From Accumulibacter sp. (lineage in GTDB: Bacteria > Pseudomonadota > Gammaproteobacteria > Burkholderiales > Rhodocyclaceae), in NCBI GenBank assembly GCA_031266435.1, contig JAISAZ010000087.1, forward strand, positions 1 through 34,713: a stretch of DNA of 34,713 nt. Reading direction: 5' to 3'. The position numbers and the translations under genes are program-made. The notes under the pieces were generated by a model. It was not told the DNA's origin. It saw only the letters and a list, made by a program, of their open reading frames with translations, and did no database searches. Shown one piece after another: positions 10,547 through 20,272 of the stretch (positions within the stretch are counted from its first letter, which is position 1; every line of letters begins with the position of its first letter).

Positions 10547-12553
10547 TCACTCGACCGGCAGGGGGACGGTGTTGCGCCGGTTCCGCGAAAAGCGCGGCGA
10601 GAAATCGATTCGGCGGATTTCGGTGAGCTTCGGGCGGCGTTCCATGCCCGACGGTTTCAGTTCGCCTTCGACGAGTTCATAGCCCATGAGCGCGAAAATG
10701 CGCCCCTTCAGGAAAAGCGGACGGGAATTGCCGTACCAGTCGACGCACGACGCCTTGCAGCGGTCGTCTTTGTGTGAGTCGTTCGAAGCGCCCAGGATGC
10801 CGATTTCGCTGAGCTTGAGCTTGTCGTTTTTCAGGAAGAGCACGCCGGTGGAAACCTTTCTGAGCTGACGCCATCCTTCCACCTCGTCGTTTCCGGCAAA
10901 CGGCAGGCCGAGGAGGCCGCTGTCTTTTCCGTCGGGCTTGTAGAAAAAGCCGTGGCTGCGCGTTTCGCCCTGCGCGGCTTGGGGAAACTTGAAACTGCCC
11001 GCGATGCCGGCGTTGACCGCGCCGTCGGTGAAGGAAACGGTATACGACGTGAAGTGCAGGTCGCCGTTACGCGTCCCGACGAGCAGGGGGCTTCCCCCCA
11101 GTGATTCGATGCGGTCGACGGTATGCACGAGCGGCAGGCTGACGATCGAGGTGTCGGGGGTCTTCCAGTTCAGCGCGTAAGCCGCGCCGGGGGACGAAGT
11201 CCGCCTGTGCCAGGTATTCCCTACGCCATAAATGAGGTAGTCGCCGATATAGCGGTTCTGGAGCGCGCCCATGCCGGACGACGGAAGCGGGTGATAAGTT
11301 TCGTGAGGCGCGTCGCCCGTGCCGTCGCCGAAGAGTTCCAGCGGAACGCGCAGGAAGGCCAGATTGGCGCTCCCGACTTCGGAAGCCCACATCGACGCGG
11401 ACGGCCCCTCGGCACGCAGAAGGACGTTCAGATAACCGTCGTCGCTTTCCAGGAAGGAAAACTGGTCGATCGGGCTTCCCAGGGTCTTCAGCGCGGTCGG
11501 ATTGGTTTTCCCGTCGAGAGGCAGGCGGAAAACGGAGGAATGTTCGATCGGGCGCGCTTTGCCGGTCGCGCGGAAATCGCGGGAAAACGGCGCCGTCCAG
11601 ACATAGACGGCGTCCTTCGAGACGTAGAATTCACGACCCGCCGGCCCCAGGACGGCGGTCGCTTCGCAAGTCATCTCTTCCTTGGAAAGGTCGCAGACCT
11701 GCACCGTGTGCAAGGCGGCGAAGCGCATTTCTTCCATCGCGTCGTCGTCGACGCGGAAAATCCGCGTCGCGGGCGCGATGCGCTTGAACGCCTGCGCCTC
11801 GTCCCCGGAGCGCCAGGGACGCATCGCGGGGAAGGCGTCGAGGAGGTCGTTCCGGTGAAAATCGAGGGTGAGCGGTGTGTAGAAAATCAGGCGGTCTTCG
11901 ACCAGGCGGCTCGCGTAATTGCGTGAGGAGTAGTAGTCGCTCGAACGCAGGATGTGCGTCGATCGATACGAAAGCACCCCCTTGGCGTCGATTGAAAAAC
12001 GGATGACCTCGGTTCCGCGCTTGGCATAGCTGTAGCCGACGACGATGACGGTATTCCCGGAGACGAGCAGTTCGTCGTACCAGCCGCCGCCCTGCGACCC
12101 CGGCGCGAAGGCGTCGATGGCGGAAACCGGCTTCAGCGCGCCGGCGCGGACGCTGACCGTGAAGAGACGGCCGCGCCGCAGAACGATCAGAAAATCGCCG
12201 TGGAGTTTGACGATCCCGCCTTCGTCGACGCCAGCGGTCTGCGTATTCGTGATGGACTCCGCATCGGAAGTCTCATCGGCGGCCTGGTTGGGTGCGGGCG
12301 CGGGCGCCGCCTCCTTATTGGCGGATTCGAACACCATCTTTGCTTCGGCTTTGTTACCCTGACTCCGTGCCCTGACCCCCGCCTTTTCGAGGGCTTTCTT
12401 CTTCTCGGCGAGCCAGTCTTCCAGCGCGCGCTCGGACGAAAACGCCGTCAAGGTTTTCGATGAAGGCTGGGGAACATCGTCGGCGTGCGCTGCCGGCGCG
12501 GAAAGAGCGAAAACGGCGAACGCGAAAAACAGTGCGGAAGGCGAACGGATCAT
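10547..12553 (-). CDS. Secreted beta-propeller domain protein (Beta_propel / PF09826-like)
   Basis: The protein is 668 aa with a clear Sec signal peptide (MIRSPSALFFAFAVFALSA, cut near AHA-DD at residue ~24). After a charged, Ala/Glu-rich linker (30-95), the hallmark TNTQTAGVDEGGIVKLHGDFLIVL (about 103-125) opens the propeller. Blades recur through phrases such as LLVSGNTVIVVGYSYA, ISRLVEDRLIFYTP-like segments, YVSKDAVYVWTAPFSRD, YIGDYLIYGVGNTW and LFLKGRIFALMGYELVEGEL. The family is secreted, shows no recognised catalytic motif and has no assigned biochemical role. The start has AGGA 9 nt upstream. It follows the fab operon in the same direction after 65 bp beyond the YgfX-like gene, so co-transcription is possible. 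Confidence 0.8.
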   Translation of the reverse strand: MIRSPSALFFAFAVFALSAPAAHADDVPQPSSKTLTAFSSERALEDWLAEKKKALEKAGVRARSQGNKAEAKMVFESANKEAAPAPAPNQAADETSDAESITNTQTAGVDEGGIVKLHGDFLIVLRRGRLFTVSVRAGALKPVSAIDAFAPGSQGGGWYDELLVSGNTVIVVGYSYAKRGTEVIRFSIDAKGVLSYRSTHILRSSDYYSSRNYASRLVEDRLIFYTPLTLDFHRNDLLDAFPAMRPWRSGDEAQAFKRIAPATRIFRVDDDAMEEMRFAALHTVQVCDLSKEEMTCEATAVLGPAGREFYVSKDAVYVWTAPFSRDFRATGKARPIEHSSVFRLPLDGKTNPTALKTLGSPIDQFSFLESDDGYLNVLLRAEGPSASMWASEVGSANLAFLRVPLELFGDGTGDAPHETYHPLPSSGMGALQNRYIGDYLIYGVGNTWHRRTSSPGAAYALNWKTPDTSIVSLPLVHTVDRIESLGGSPLLVGTRNGDLHFTSYTVSFTDGAVNAGIAGSFKFPQAAQGETRSHGFFYKPDGKDSGLLGLPFAGNDEVEGWRQLRKVSTGVLFLKNDKLKLSEIGILGASNDSHKDDRCKASCVDWYGNSRPLFLKGRIFALMGYELVEGELKPSGMERRPKLTEIRRIDFSPRFSRNRRNTVPLPVE

Positions 12554-12618
12554 GGTATTTTTTCCTGGGGAGATCGGATTCGATCGAAACGTTTCATTTT
12601 ATCATGCGGGCGTCGGAC

Positions 12619-13029
12619 TCACGGAAGCGCCGTGGATGAATTCCAGCGCAGCCAGACGTTCAGGCGCCTGAACTCCTCCGCCGACATCTGGTCGGGCAGG
12701 AGCGTCACGCTGCGCGGCTGCGCGTCGTCGAACTTCAGCTTCAGGACGATCAAGCCCGAAAAAACCGTGCTTCCGTCGCCTATCGACGCTTCGAGTAGGT
12801 CGAGGCCGCGTATTCGGACTTTCATTCGCGCGTCCGCGTAAGAAAAAACGATTTCTTCGATTTCGGGCGGGCGCATCGCGTAAAAAGCCGAGACGCCCAC
12901 GAGCGCCAAAAGGAGTGCACGGGTCCAAATCGGCCACGGGAGAACGAGGACGGAAAAAACCGCGAGCAGATGGACAAGCGCGGAGGCGATGAAAAGCCGC
13001 CGCGACGCGCGGAGTTTGACGAGATTCAA
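12619..13029 (-). CDS. YgfX/CptA-like small membrane protein
   Basis: The protein is 136 aa from a TTG start at 13029; no ATG or GTG exists between the fabF stop and this codon in frame. Two adjacent membrane helices (residues ~12-30 and ~34-50, separated by PWPIWT) precede a small soluble beta domain ending EEFRRLNVWLRW. This two-helix plus domain plan and the ending match the YgfX (CptA) family. In E. coli that protein forms a toxin-antitoxin-like pair with the SdhE flavinylation factor. No sdhE-like gene is adjacent; the place after fabF is a typical betaproteobacterial location. Function here is uncertain. Confidence 0.6.
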   Translation of the reverse strand: MNLVKLRASRRLFIASALVHLLAVFSVLVLPWPIWTRALLLALVGVSAFYAMRPPEIEEIVFSYADARMKVRIRGLDLLEASIGDGSTVFSGLIVLKLKFDDAQPRSVTLLPDQMSAEEFRRLNVWLRWNSSTALP

Positions 13030-13071
13030 CAGCCCCGCCGCGTCACCGGCGCCTCGCCGATCAGCGAGGCG

Positions 13072-14307
13072 TCAGATGCGCCGGAAGACGAGCGAGGCGT
13101 TCGTCCCGCCGAACCCGAAGGAATTCGAAATGGCGACGTCGATCTTCATCCGGCGCGCCTCGTTGGCGCAGTAGTCGAGGTCGCATCCCTCGTCCTGATT
13201 GAAGATGTTGATCGTCGGCGGCGAAACCTGATCGTAAAGGGCGAGCGCCGAAAAAACCGCTTCGACTCCGCCCGCCGCGCCCAAAAGGTGCCCGGTCATC
13301 GACTTCGTCGAATTGACGACGAGTTTCTTCGCGTTATCGCCGAATGCGCGTTTCAGAGCGAGCGTTTCGGCCTTGTCGCCGAGCGGCGTCGAGGTGCCGT
13401 GGGCGTTGACATAGCCCACCTCGTCGGGGTTGACGCGCGCGTTCTTCAAGGCGATCGTGATGCAGCGCGCCGCGCCTTCGCCGTCCTCGCAGGGCGCCGT
13501 CAGGTGGTGCGCGTCGCCGTTCAGGCCATAGCCGACGAGTTCGGCGTAAATTTTCGCGCCGCGCGCTTTGGCGCACTCGTATTCTTCGAGCACCATGACG
13601 CCCGCGCCCTCGCTGAGTACGAAGCCGTCCCTGTCCCTGTCCCACGGGCGGCTGGCCGTCGCCGGGTCATCGTTGCGCGTTGAAAGCGCGCGCGCGGCGC
13701 AAAAGCCGCCGATGCCCAGATGCGATATCGTCGACTCGGCGCCGCCGGCGATCATGATGTCCGCATCGCCGTATTCGATGAGCCGCGCCGCTTCGCCGAT
13801 GCTGTGCGAACCCGTCGAACACGCGCTGACGAGCGCGATATTCGGCCCCTTGTACCCGTAAAGGATCGAGAGGTTTCCCGAAATCAGGTTGATGATCGAA
13901 CCCGGAACGAAGAACGGCGAGATCCTTCGCACGCCCGTTTGATTGAATTCGTCGCGCGCATCCTCGATCATCGGCAAGCCGCCGATGCCCGAACCGATCG
14001 AAACGCCGATGCGGTCGGCGTTTTCAGGATTCGGCTCCAGCCCCGCGTCGCGGATCGCGTCGACGCCCGCGGCGATGCCGTAGTGGATGAAAGTATCCAT
14101 CCGCCGCGCATCCTTTTGCGGGAGGTATCTGGAAATGTCGAAACCGCGAACCTCACCCGCGATCCGCACAGGAAAATTCGAAGCGTCGAAGCGCGTGATC
14201 GTGTCGATTCCGGATTTTCCGGCGACGATATTCCCCCACGCTTCTTCGACCGTGTTTCCAACGGGCGAAACAATGCCCAGACCGGTAACAACGACTCTAC
14301 GTGTCAA
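13072..14307 (-). CDS. fabF: 3-oxoacyl-[acyl-carrier-protein] synthase II (KAS II)
   Basis: The protein is 411 aa. It is the condensing enzyme that elongates acyl-ACP with malonyl-ACP, including the palmitoleoyl to cis-vaccenoyl step in the family. The catalytic triad is visible: nucleophile C163 (ALVSACSTGSHSI), H303 (NAHGTSTPLGD) and H340 (STKSMTGHLLGAAGG). The gene lies 137 bp after acpP, at the end of the fab run. A CGCCTCG...CGAGGCG hairpin follows directly after its TGA without a T-run, before the in-frame YgfX-like gene. Confidence 0.97.
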   Translation of the reverse strand: MTRRVVVTGLGIVSPVGNTVEEAWGNIVAGKSGIDTITRFDASNFPVRIAGEVRGFDISRYLPQKDARRMDTFIHYGIAAGVDAIRDAGLEPNPENADRIGVSIGSGIGGLPMIEDARDEFNQTGVRRISPFFVPGSIINLISGNLSILYGYKGPNIALVSACSTGSHSIGEAARLIEYGDADIMIAGGAESTISHLGIGGFCAARALSTRNDDPATASRPWDRDRDGFVLSEGAGVMVLEEYECAKARGAKIYAELVGYGLNGDAHHLTAPCEDGEGAARCITIALKNARVNPDEVGYVNAHGTSTPLGDKAETLALKRAFGDNAKKLVVNSTKSMTGHLLGAAGGVEAVFSALALYDQVSPPTINIFNQDEGCDLDYCANEARRMKIDVAISNSFGFGGTNASLVFRRI

Positions 14308-14444
14308 TTTCTTCTTCCTTTATCCTGTGAGAGAAAAAAGCGGATCGAACGACGACAAGCCGCATGGAACGGCCCCGGGCGACGTTCGAAACTCCGAAGC
14401 GTCGAAGAATCAAACGCTTCGCCCGCAGTCAATTCCCGAAAAAA

Positions 14445-14681
14445 TTACTTGACGTGCGCCTTGATGTAATCGATGGCTTGCTGAACGTTCAAGATCTTCT
14501 CGGCCTCATCGTCCGGGATTTCGCACTCGAACTGCTCCTCAAGCGCCATGACAAGTTCGACGGTATCCAGCGAATCCGCACCAAGATCGTCGGCAAACGA
14601 CGATTCGTTCTTGATATCCGCCTCGTTGGCGCCGAGTTGTTCCGCTACGATTTTCTTGACGCGTTGCTCGATATTCTCCAT
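14445..14681 (-). CDS. acpP: Acyl carrier protein
   Basis: The protein is 78 aa, acidic and helical. It has the phosphopantetheine attachment serine S37 in [19 protein letters not shown]. It carries growing acyl chains as thioesters between the Fab enzymes encoded on either side. The start at 14681 is preceded by AGGAG. It lies between fabG and fabF, the usual order. Confidence 0.98.
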   Translation of the reverse strand: MENIEQRVKKIVAEQLGANEADIKNESSFADDLGADSLDTVELVMALEEQFECEIPDDEAEKILNVQQAIDYIKAHVK

Positions 14682-14794
14682 TGAAAGACTCCTCCTGAAA
14701 TTTCATTCCGAAACAAAACCGGAACATCCTACCAAAACAGCCGGTTTCTGCCAAACGGGACGATTCACACCATCCCTTCGTTCCTCTACCCGCG

Positions 14795-15538
14795 TCACTC
14801 CATGTGCATCCCCCCGTTGACGTGAATCGTCGCCCCGGAAATATACGCCGCTTCGGGAGACGCGAGAAAACCGACGGCCGCCGCGACGTCTTCGGGCGTA
14901 CCGAGGCGTCCCAGCGGGACTTTTGAGATCAATGCCGCTTTTTGCTTTTCATCCAGAACCTGCGTCATCGACGTGTCGATGAAACCCGGCGCAACGCAGT
15001 TTACCGTAATTCCGCGGCTTCCGAGTTCACGCGCGAGCGCGCGCGACAAACCCGAGACGCCGGCTTTCGAGGCACAGTAATTCGCCTGACCGGGATTCCC
15101 CGCGTGGCCGACGACCGAAGTGATATTGACGATCCTGCCGGCGCGCGCCTTCATCATCCCGCGCATCACCGCGCGAGAGACGCGAAAAACGGATTTGAGA
15201 TTCGTCTCGATCACCGCGTCCCATTCTTCGTCCTTCATGCGGAGCGCCAGATTGTCACGCGTGATCCCGGCGTTGTTGACGAGGACGTAGATCGGACCGA
15301 AGTCCTTCTCGACCAGCGCGACGCCGTTTTCGATGTGTTCCGCGTTGCGCACGTCGAGGAGGATCCCCCTGCCCGACGCGCCGAGTTGCGCGAGCGCATC
15401 CGTGATGCTCGCAATCCCCTTGTCGTTGATGTCGGTTCCGACGACGGTCGCGCCCTTCGCGGCGAGAACGCGCAGAATCGCCATGCCGATCCCCTGTCCG
15501 GCGCCCGTAACGAGTGCGACTCTCCCTTTGAGCGGCAT
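14795..15538 (-). CDS. fabG: 3-oxoacyl-[acyl-carrier-protein] reductase
   Basis: The protein is 247 aa, a short-chain dehydrogenase. It has the NADPH-binding TGAGQGIG (11-18), the structural NNAG (88-91), and the catalytic S141, Y154 and K158 (NITSVVGHAG..YCASK). It reduces 3-oxoacyl-ACP to 3-hydroxyacyl-ACP, the first reduction in each elongation cycle. Its start lies 3 nt past the fabD stop, indicating translational coupling. Confidence 0.97.
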   Translation of the reverse strand: MPLKGRVALVTGAGQGIGMAILRVLAAKGATVVGTDINDKGIASITDALAQLGASGRGILLDVRNAEHIENGVALVEKDFGPIYVLVNNAGITRDNLALRMKDEEWDAVIETNLKSVFRVSRAVMRGMMKARAGRIVNITSVVGHAGNPGQANYCASKAGVSGLSRALARELGSRGITVNCVAPGFIDTSMTQVLDEKQKAALISKVPLGRLGTPEDVAAAVGFLASPEAAYISGATIHVNGGMHME

Positions 15539-15541
15539 TAT

Positions 15542-16480
15542 TTACTCCAATCCAAGTTTGTCTTCGATTGACGCGGCGTCAGCCAGGGCAATGCCCTTCA
15601 GCGCGCTCGCGCAGCGTTTCGTCAATCCCGCCAGCACCATGCCGGGACCGCATTCGACGACGGTCGAAATGCCCATCGCGGCGATCTTTTCGATCGTTTC
15701 GACCCAGCGAACCGGCGAGCAGGTTTGGCGTACCAGCGCATCCTTGATCCGTTCGGGGTCGTTTTCGACCGCCACGTCGACGTTGTTGACGACGGGAATC
15801 TCCGGCGCGGAAAAAGAGAGTTCGGCGAGGCGCGCGGAAAGTTTGTCCGCCGCCGGTCGAATCAGCGAAGAATGAAAAGGCGCCGACACGGGCAGCACGA
15901 CGGCGCGCTTCGCGCCCTTCGCCTTGCACACGACGCACGCGCGTTCGACGGCGGCCTTCGTCCCGGCGATGACCGTCTGTTCCGGCGCGTTGAAATTGAC
16001 CGCCTCGACGACGGCGCCCTCGCCCAGTTCGGCGACCGTCTCCGCGCAGGCTTCGCGGATTTTCCCGGCGGCGAGGTTGAGAATCGCCGCCATCGCGCCG
16101 ACGCCTGCCGGGACGGCCTCCTGCATCGCCAGCGCGCGCAGGCGAACGAGCGGGACGGCGTCTTTGAACGCGATGACGCGCGCGGCGACGAGCGCCGAAT
16201 ATTCGCCCAGGCTGTGACCGGCGACGACCGAAGGCGCCTTCCCGCCCTTTTCGCGCCAGAGGCGGAAGACGGCGGTCGCCGCTGTCAGCATGACGGGCTG
16301 GGTATTGACGGTCTGCGCGAGCTTTTCAGCCGGCCCCTCGGCGACGAGCGCCCAGAGGTCCTCGCCAAGCGTCGCCGAAGCCTCATCGAAAGTCGCGCGG
16401 ACGACGGACGAATCGCCGTAGGCGTCCATCATTCCGACGTATTGGGATCCCTGACCGGGAAAAACGAAAGCGAAAGCCAT
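15542..16480 (-). CDS. fabD: Malonyl-CoA:ACP transacylase
   Basis: The protein is 312 aa from the ATG at 16480 (MAFAFVFPGQGSQ), chosen over upstream in-frame codons because of AGGAG 10 nt before it, normal family length, and because anything further upstream would run into fabH. The active-site serine is S90 in the GHSLGEY motif. R115 binds the malonyl carboxylate and H203 (APFHSS) completes the dyad. It loads malonate onto ACP. It lies 17 bp after fabH and 3 bp before fabG. Confidence 0.97.
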   Translation of the reverse strand: MAFAFVFPGQGSQYVGMMDAYGDSSVVRATFDEASATLGEDLWALVAEGPAEKLAQTVNTQPVMLTAATAVFRLWREKGGKAPSVVAGHSLGEYSALVAARVIAFKDAVPLVRLRALAMQEAVPAGVGAMAAILNLAAGKIREACAETVAELGEGAVVEAVNFNAPEQTVIAGTKAAVERACVVCKAKGAKRAVVLPVSAPFHSSLIRPAADKLSARLAELSFSAPEIPVVNNVDVAVENDPERIKDALVRQTCSPVRWVETIEKIAAMGISTVVECGPGMVLAGLTKRCASALKGIALADAASIEDKLGLE

Positions 16481-16497
16481 AGCGCGGAATCTCCTGA

Positions 16498-17457
16498 TTA
16501 AAATTCGAGCAGGACGGCGCCCCACGTCAGGCCGCCGCCGACGCCCTCCAGGAGAAGTTTCTGACCGCGCTGTATCCGGCCGTCGGCAACCGCGACGCTG
16601 AGCGCCAGCGGGATCGAAGCCGCCGACGTATTTCCGTGGGTATCGACCGTCACGATGATCCGTTCGGGGGGGATCCCCAATTTTTTTGCGGTTGAATTGA
16701 TGATGCGGACATTCGCTTGGTGCGGGATGAACCAGTCGACGTCGCACGGCGAAATCCCCGCGTTCGCGCAGCACTTCTCCGCCGCGTCGAAAAGTACGCG
16801 AACGGCGAAGCGAAAGACGGCCTGACCATCCATCCGCAAGAAGGGGTCGCCGATGACCTTGCCCCCGCAGACGTTCCCCGGAACGGAAAGAATCGCGTGA
16901 TGCGCACCGTCGGCGTACGCGACGCTCGAAAGGATTCCGGGCGTTTCCGACGCTTCGACGACGACAGCGCCCGCGCCGTCGCCGAAAAGCACGCACGTCG
17001 AGCGGTCGTTCCAGTCGAGTATCCGCGAAAAGACCTCGGCGCCGACGACGAGAGCTTTTTTGGTCCCGCCCGCGCGTATGAATTTCTCGGCGATCGTCAG
17101 CGCATAAACGAAACCGCTACAGACCGCCTGCACGTCGAAGGCCATCGCGCCCTTGTTCCCCAGCTTGGCCTGCAAAAGGCACGACGTTCCGGGGAAAATA
17201 CAGTCGGGGGTCGAAGTCGCCACGATGATCAGGTCGATTTCGGCAGCGTCGGTTTTCGCCGAAAGCAAAGCGCTCCGGGCGGCTTCCAGCGCCAGATCGC
17301 TCGACGAAGTTTCAGGGTCGGCCAGATACCGCGAGCGGATGCCAGTACGCGAGACGATCCATTCGTCGTCTGTATCGACACCGCGCCGGACGAGATCAAG
17401 ATTCGTCACCGGATTTCCGGGCAAAGAACCGCCGACCCCTGTTATGCGCGCAAACAT
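16498..17457 (-). CDS. fabH: 3-oxoacyl-[acyl-carrier-protein] synthase III (KAS III)
   Basis: The protein is 319 aa. It is the initiating condensing enzyme joining acetyl-CoA and malonyl-ACP. The Cys-His-Asn triad is visible as C113 ([12 protein letters not shown]), H246 ([10 protein letters not shown]) and N276 ([12 protein letters not shown]). It begins 1 nt after the plsX stop, so the two are tightly coupled. This start gives the usual [14 protein letters not shown]-terminus. Confidence 0.97.
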   Translation of the reverse strand: MFARITGVGGSLPGNPVTNLDLVRRGVDTDDEWIVSRTGIRSRYLADPETSSSDLALEAARSALLSAKTDAAEIDLIIVATSTPDCIFPGTSCLLQAKLGNKGAMAFDVQAVCSGFVYALTIAEKFIRAGGTKKALVVGAEVFSRILDWNDRSTCVLFGDGAGAVVVEASETPGILSSVAYADGAHHAILSVPGNVCGGKVIGDPFLRMDGQAVFRFAVRVLFDAAEKCCANAGISPCDVDWFIPHQANVRIINSTAKKLGIPPERIIVTVDTHGNTSAASIPLALSVAVADGRIQRGQKLLLEGVGGGLTWGAVLLEF

Positions 17458-17458
17458 T

Positions 17459-18490
17459 TCAGGAATTCTCCTGGAGACGTTCCTGCTGGAAACTCACGTG
17501 GCGCGCGATGCGGGAAAGCACGCCACCCCGAACGGTCTCGGCGACGCGGTCCAGCGCATTGCCGAACGAAAACGCATCCGCCGAACCGTGGCTCTTGAAA
17601 ACGATACCCTTGAGGCCAAGCAGGCTGGCCCCATTATAACGCCGGTGATCGACGCGCTTCTTGAAATTATTGAGCACCGGCATCGCCACGAGCGCGGCAA
17701 ACTTTGTCAGCAGGTTGCGCGAGAACTCCTCGCGCATGAATAAATTCAGCATCTGCGCAATACCTTCCGAGGTCTTCAGCGCCACGTTACCGACAAAACC
17801 GTCGCAAACGACGACGTCGGCGTCGCCCTTGTACAAACCGTCGCCCTCGACGTTGCCGATGAAATTGAGGTCGGAGTTCTTCAGGAGATCCGACGCGCGC
17901 TTGACGAGCTCGTTCCCCTTGATCTCTTCCTCGCCGATATTGAGGAGTCCGACCGTCGGCGACTCCTTGTGTTCGATGGCGCTGACGAGCGAACTCCCCA
18001 TGATCCCGAACTGAAACAGATGCTCCGGCGTGCAATCGACGTTCGCGCCGAGGTCCAGCGTATAGACGACACCCTTCATCGTCGGCAGGACGGCGCAAAT
18101 CGCCGGCCGGTCGATTCCCGGCAGCATCTTCAGCACGAAGCGCGAAATCGCCATCAGCGCGCCGCTGTTGCCCGACGAAAGGCAGGCGTCGGCATCGCTC
18201 TTCTTGACGAGGTCGATCGCCACGCGCATCGAAGACGCCTTCTTGTTACGCAGGGCCAAGGCCGGCGACTCGTCCATCTCGACGATTTCGGGCGCGTGGC
18301 GGACGACGATACGCGCCCTTTCGGATTCGGAGACGCCGCCCTCGTCCAGAAAGCGCCTGATCTCCTCCTCGATGCCGACGAGAATGACACGTGCATCCGC
18401 GTGCCGGCGGACGAAGGCGATCGACGCGGGGACGGTCACAACCGGACCGTGATCCCCGCCCATGCAGTCAATGGCAACAGTAACCGTCAT
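17459..18490 (-). CDS. plsX: Phosphate acyltransferase (acyl-ACP:phosphate transacylase)
   Basis: The protein is 343 aa, the standard length. It opens with [13 protein letters not shown], the family's N-terminal signature; other family features are [13 protein letters not shown], the LDLGANVDC stretch and [17 protein letters not shown]. It makes acyl-phosphate from acyl-ACP for PlsY and so links fatty-acid synthesis to phospholipid synthesis at the membrane surface. It is located between rpmF and fabH, the usual betaproteobacterial and gammaproteobacterial order. Confidence 0.96.
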   Translation of the reverse strand: MTVTVAIDCMGGDHGPVVTVPASIAFVRRHADARVILVGIEEEIRRFLDEGGVSESERARIVVRHAPEIVEMDESPALALRNKKASSMRVAIDLVKKSDADACLSSGNSGALMAISRFVLKMLPGIDRPAICAVLPTMKGVVYTLDLGANVDCTPEHLFQFGIMGSSLVSAIEHKESPTVGLLNIGEEEIKGNELVKRASDLLKNSDLNFIGNVEGDGLYKGDADVVVCDGFVGNVALKTSEGIAQMLNLFMREEFSRNLLTKFAALVAMPVLNNFKKRVDHRRYNGASLLGLKGIVFKSHGSADAFSFGNALDRVAETVRGGVLSRIARHVSFQQERLQENS

Positions 18491-18633
18491 CTGAAAATGG
18501 CAGTACCTATCGAATGGAAAAATTTGGGATATTTTGCGAAGCGCCGCCGTGGGAACGGGAAACGCCGCCCCGTCGCTCTAATCAAACGGGCGGGAAACCG
18601 TGCGTCCCGCGATACGGCGTACAGGCACGGATA

Positions 18634-18813
18634 TTATTCGTTGTCGTCCTTGACGACTTTCTTGCCACGATAATAGCCGGTTGGGCTGACATGGTGGCGC
18701 AGGTGGACTTCTCCGGTGGTCGGTTCGATCGCCAGCGGCGCGTTGGTCAAAAAGTCATGCGCACGACGCATCCCCCGCTTCGAGGGAGATTTCTTGTTCT
18801 GCTGAACAGCCAT
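18634..18813 (-). CDS. rpmF: 50S ribosomal protein L32
   Basis: The protein is 59 aa, starting [22 protein letters not shown]. An ATG two codons further upstream (18819) is rejected because the GGAG is only 3 nt from it but 9 nt from the ATG at 18813. There are no cysteines, so this is the zinc-free form. It lies between yceD and plsX, 18 nt after yceD, which couples a ribosomal protein to the lipid operon as in many proteobacteria. Confidence 0.96.
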   Translation of the reverse strand: MAVQQNKKSPSKRGMRRAHDFLTNAPLAIEPTTGEVHLRHHVSPTGYYRGKKVVKDDNE

Positions 18814-18831
18814 AATCATTCACTCCGTTAA

Positions 18832-19335
18832 TCAAGTCTTGCCGTTTTTCAGGGATTTCAGAACCGAAAACGGAGAAATCTTCTCCGCTCGACCCCTCCC
18901 CGCGTCGGGCAAAACGCAGTTTTCATGACGCGGCGCGATTGGAAGACTCAGTATCACTTCGTCCTCGATCAACGCGGCTACGTCGATTTTATCCTGTACC
19001 GGCAAAAAATCCACCGCCTCGTCCCCGATCTCCTCAGGGGTCAGCGGCTCATTTTCACCGACGCACTCCAGTACGCACCGCAACTTCAGCGGATACTGTA
19101 TCCCTTCAAGGCAACGCTGACAGCGAAGAAGGAGAAGCGCGTCGACCTCCAGCAAGAATCGCGGCCTCTTGCGGTCGCTCATCGCGCCTTCGATACGATA
19201 CACCAAATCGCCCGCCGTTCCAGCTAGCCAATCCCGCAGACGGGAAAAACCGGCGATCGGCAAGACACCTTTCAAAGACCCCGCGTCACGCGCAAAAGTC
19301 AGACTATCGATCACTTGCGGCATGTTTGTCGCCAT
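18832..19335 (-). CDS. yceD: DUF177 / YceD family protein
   Basis: The protein is about 167 aa from the ATG at 19335; 19323 (MPQVIDSL) and 19359 are alternatives and no strong Shine-Dalgarno decides. The family hallmarks are the CQRCLE pair of cysteines in the middle, the acidic DKIDVAALIEDEVILSLPIAPRHE stretch and the C-terminal PFSVLKSLK. In bacteria and plastids the family is linked to 23S rRNA accumulation, and it sits before rpmF in most proteobacteria, as here. It is the first gene of the leftward operon and lies about 190 nt after a sigma-70-like promoter. Confidence 0.88.
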   Translation of the reverse strand: MATNMPQVIDSLTFARDAGSLKGVLPIAGFSRLRDWLAGTAGDLVYRIEGAMSDRKRPRFLLEVDALLLLRCQRCLEGIQYPLKLRCVLECVGENEPLTPEEIGDEAVDFLPVQDKIDVAALIEDEVILSLPIAPRHENCVLPDAGRGRAEKISPFSVLKSLKNGKT

Positions 19336-19534
19336 CCGCACCCGGACCGAACGGAGCACGCGAGGCCGACAGGCTCTTCTCGCGTCTCCCGAAAACCTTC
19401 AACCGGGCCGGGTTTCCAATGCTTCAACCACGCCCGTAACCGGGCGAAACGACACGCCGAACGTTGCTCCGCCGTGCCGGATTATCCCACTAAAGGGAGG
19501 CATCAAATCGAAAACTGTATTCGATAAGGCGCGC

Positions 19535-19563
19535 ATGATATTATTTTTGCTCCGTAAAGTCAA
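19535..19563 (-). promoter_or_regulatory. Sigma-70-like promoter for yceD-rpmF-plsX-fab operon
   Basis: On the minus strand TTGACT (19558-19563) and TATCAT (19535-19540) are separated by 17 nt, one mismatch each from consensus. Predicted transcription would begin near 19528, leaving about 190 nt of leader before yceD. Part of this leader (CGGTTACGGGCG, CCGGGCCGGG) is GC-rich, but I see no recognised riboswitch. Confidence 0.55.
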
Positions 19564-19618
19564 AACTTTGAACGCCCCCGGAGCCGCTTCCCGCCGTAGC
19601 ACCGACAAAAGAGATTTC

Positions 19619-20272
19619 ATGGCCGCTTACCGAATCGTCCTCGCATCGACTTCACCTTTCAGGCGCCAACTCCTCGACCGCCTCAAAATCCCCTTCGACG
19701 TCGCCGACCCGCGAATCGACGAAGGCGCACGGCCCGACGAGTCCCCCGAACAGACCGCGCTTCGGCTCTCCGAAGAAAAAGCACGCGCCGTCGCCAAAAG
19801 CCACCCCGACGCGCTGATCGTCGGAAGCGACCAGGTCGCCTGCCTCGACGGAGAAATCTTCGGCAAACCGCTCACGCACCAAAACGCCGTCCGGCAGCTC
19901 CAAAAAATGCGCGGACGCGTCGTCGTCTTCCATACCGGAGTCTGTCTGCTCAACGCCCAAAGAGACATCGCCCGCGTCCGAAACGTCCCGACCCGCGTCG
20001 GCTTCCGCGCGCTTTGCGACGAAGAAATCGAAAACTACCTTGGAAAAGAACGACCCTACGACTGCGCCGGCAGCGCGAAGTCCGAAGAACTCGGAATCGC
20101 CCTCGTCACAAAAATCGAAAGCGACGACCCGACCGCACTCGTCGGCCTCCCGCTCATCGCGCTGACCGAATTGCTGAGGGAAGAAGGCGTCAATCCCTTG
20201 TCAGGTATCAGGAATCAGGAGACAGGAGACAGATCAGTCAGCGGCGACTTCACAGGGTATAGGTTGGGGTGA
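19619..20272 (+). CDS. yceF: Maf-family nucleotide pyrophosphatase, YceF type, with repeat-encoded tail
   Basis: The protein is 217 aa from the ATG at 19619. The family opening LASTSPFRRQLL, the catalytic acidic segment IVGSDQVACL, and DCAGSAKSEELG and GLPLIALTELLREEGVNPL all match the YceF (m7GTP pyrophosphatase) branch that removes modified nucleotides. The family usually ends near the NPL(S/M)G point, about residue 194. Here the frame continues 23 residues (IRNQETGDRSVSGDF...) encoded by heptamer repeats and stops in a TATAGGTTGGGGTGA repeat. It is divergent from yceD, a usual betaproteobacterial arrangement. The tail is probably inert, but it shows that a repeat replaced the original stop. 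Confidence 0.9.
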   Translation: MAAYRIVLASTSPFRRQLLDRLKIPFDVADPRIDEGARPDESPEQTALRLSEEKARAVAKSHPDALIVGSDQVACLDGEIFGKPLTHQNAVRQLQKMRGRVVVFHTGVCLLNAQRDIARVRNVPTRVGFRALCDEEIENYLGKERPYDCAGSAKSEELGIALVTKIESDDPTALVGLPLIALTELLREEGVNPLSGIRNQETGDRSVSGDFTGYRLG

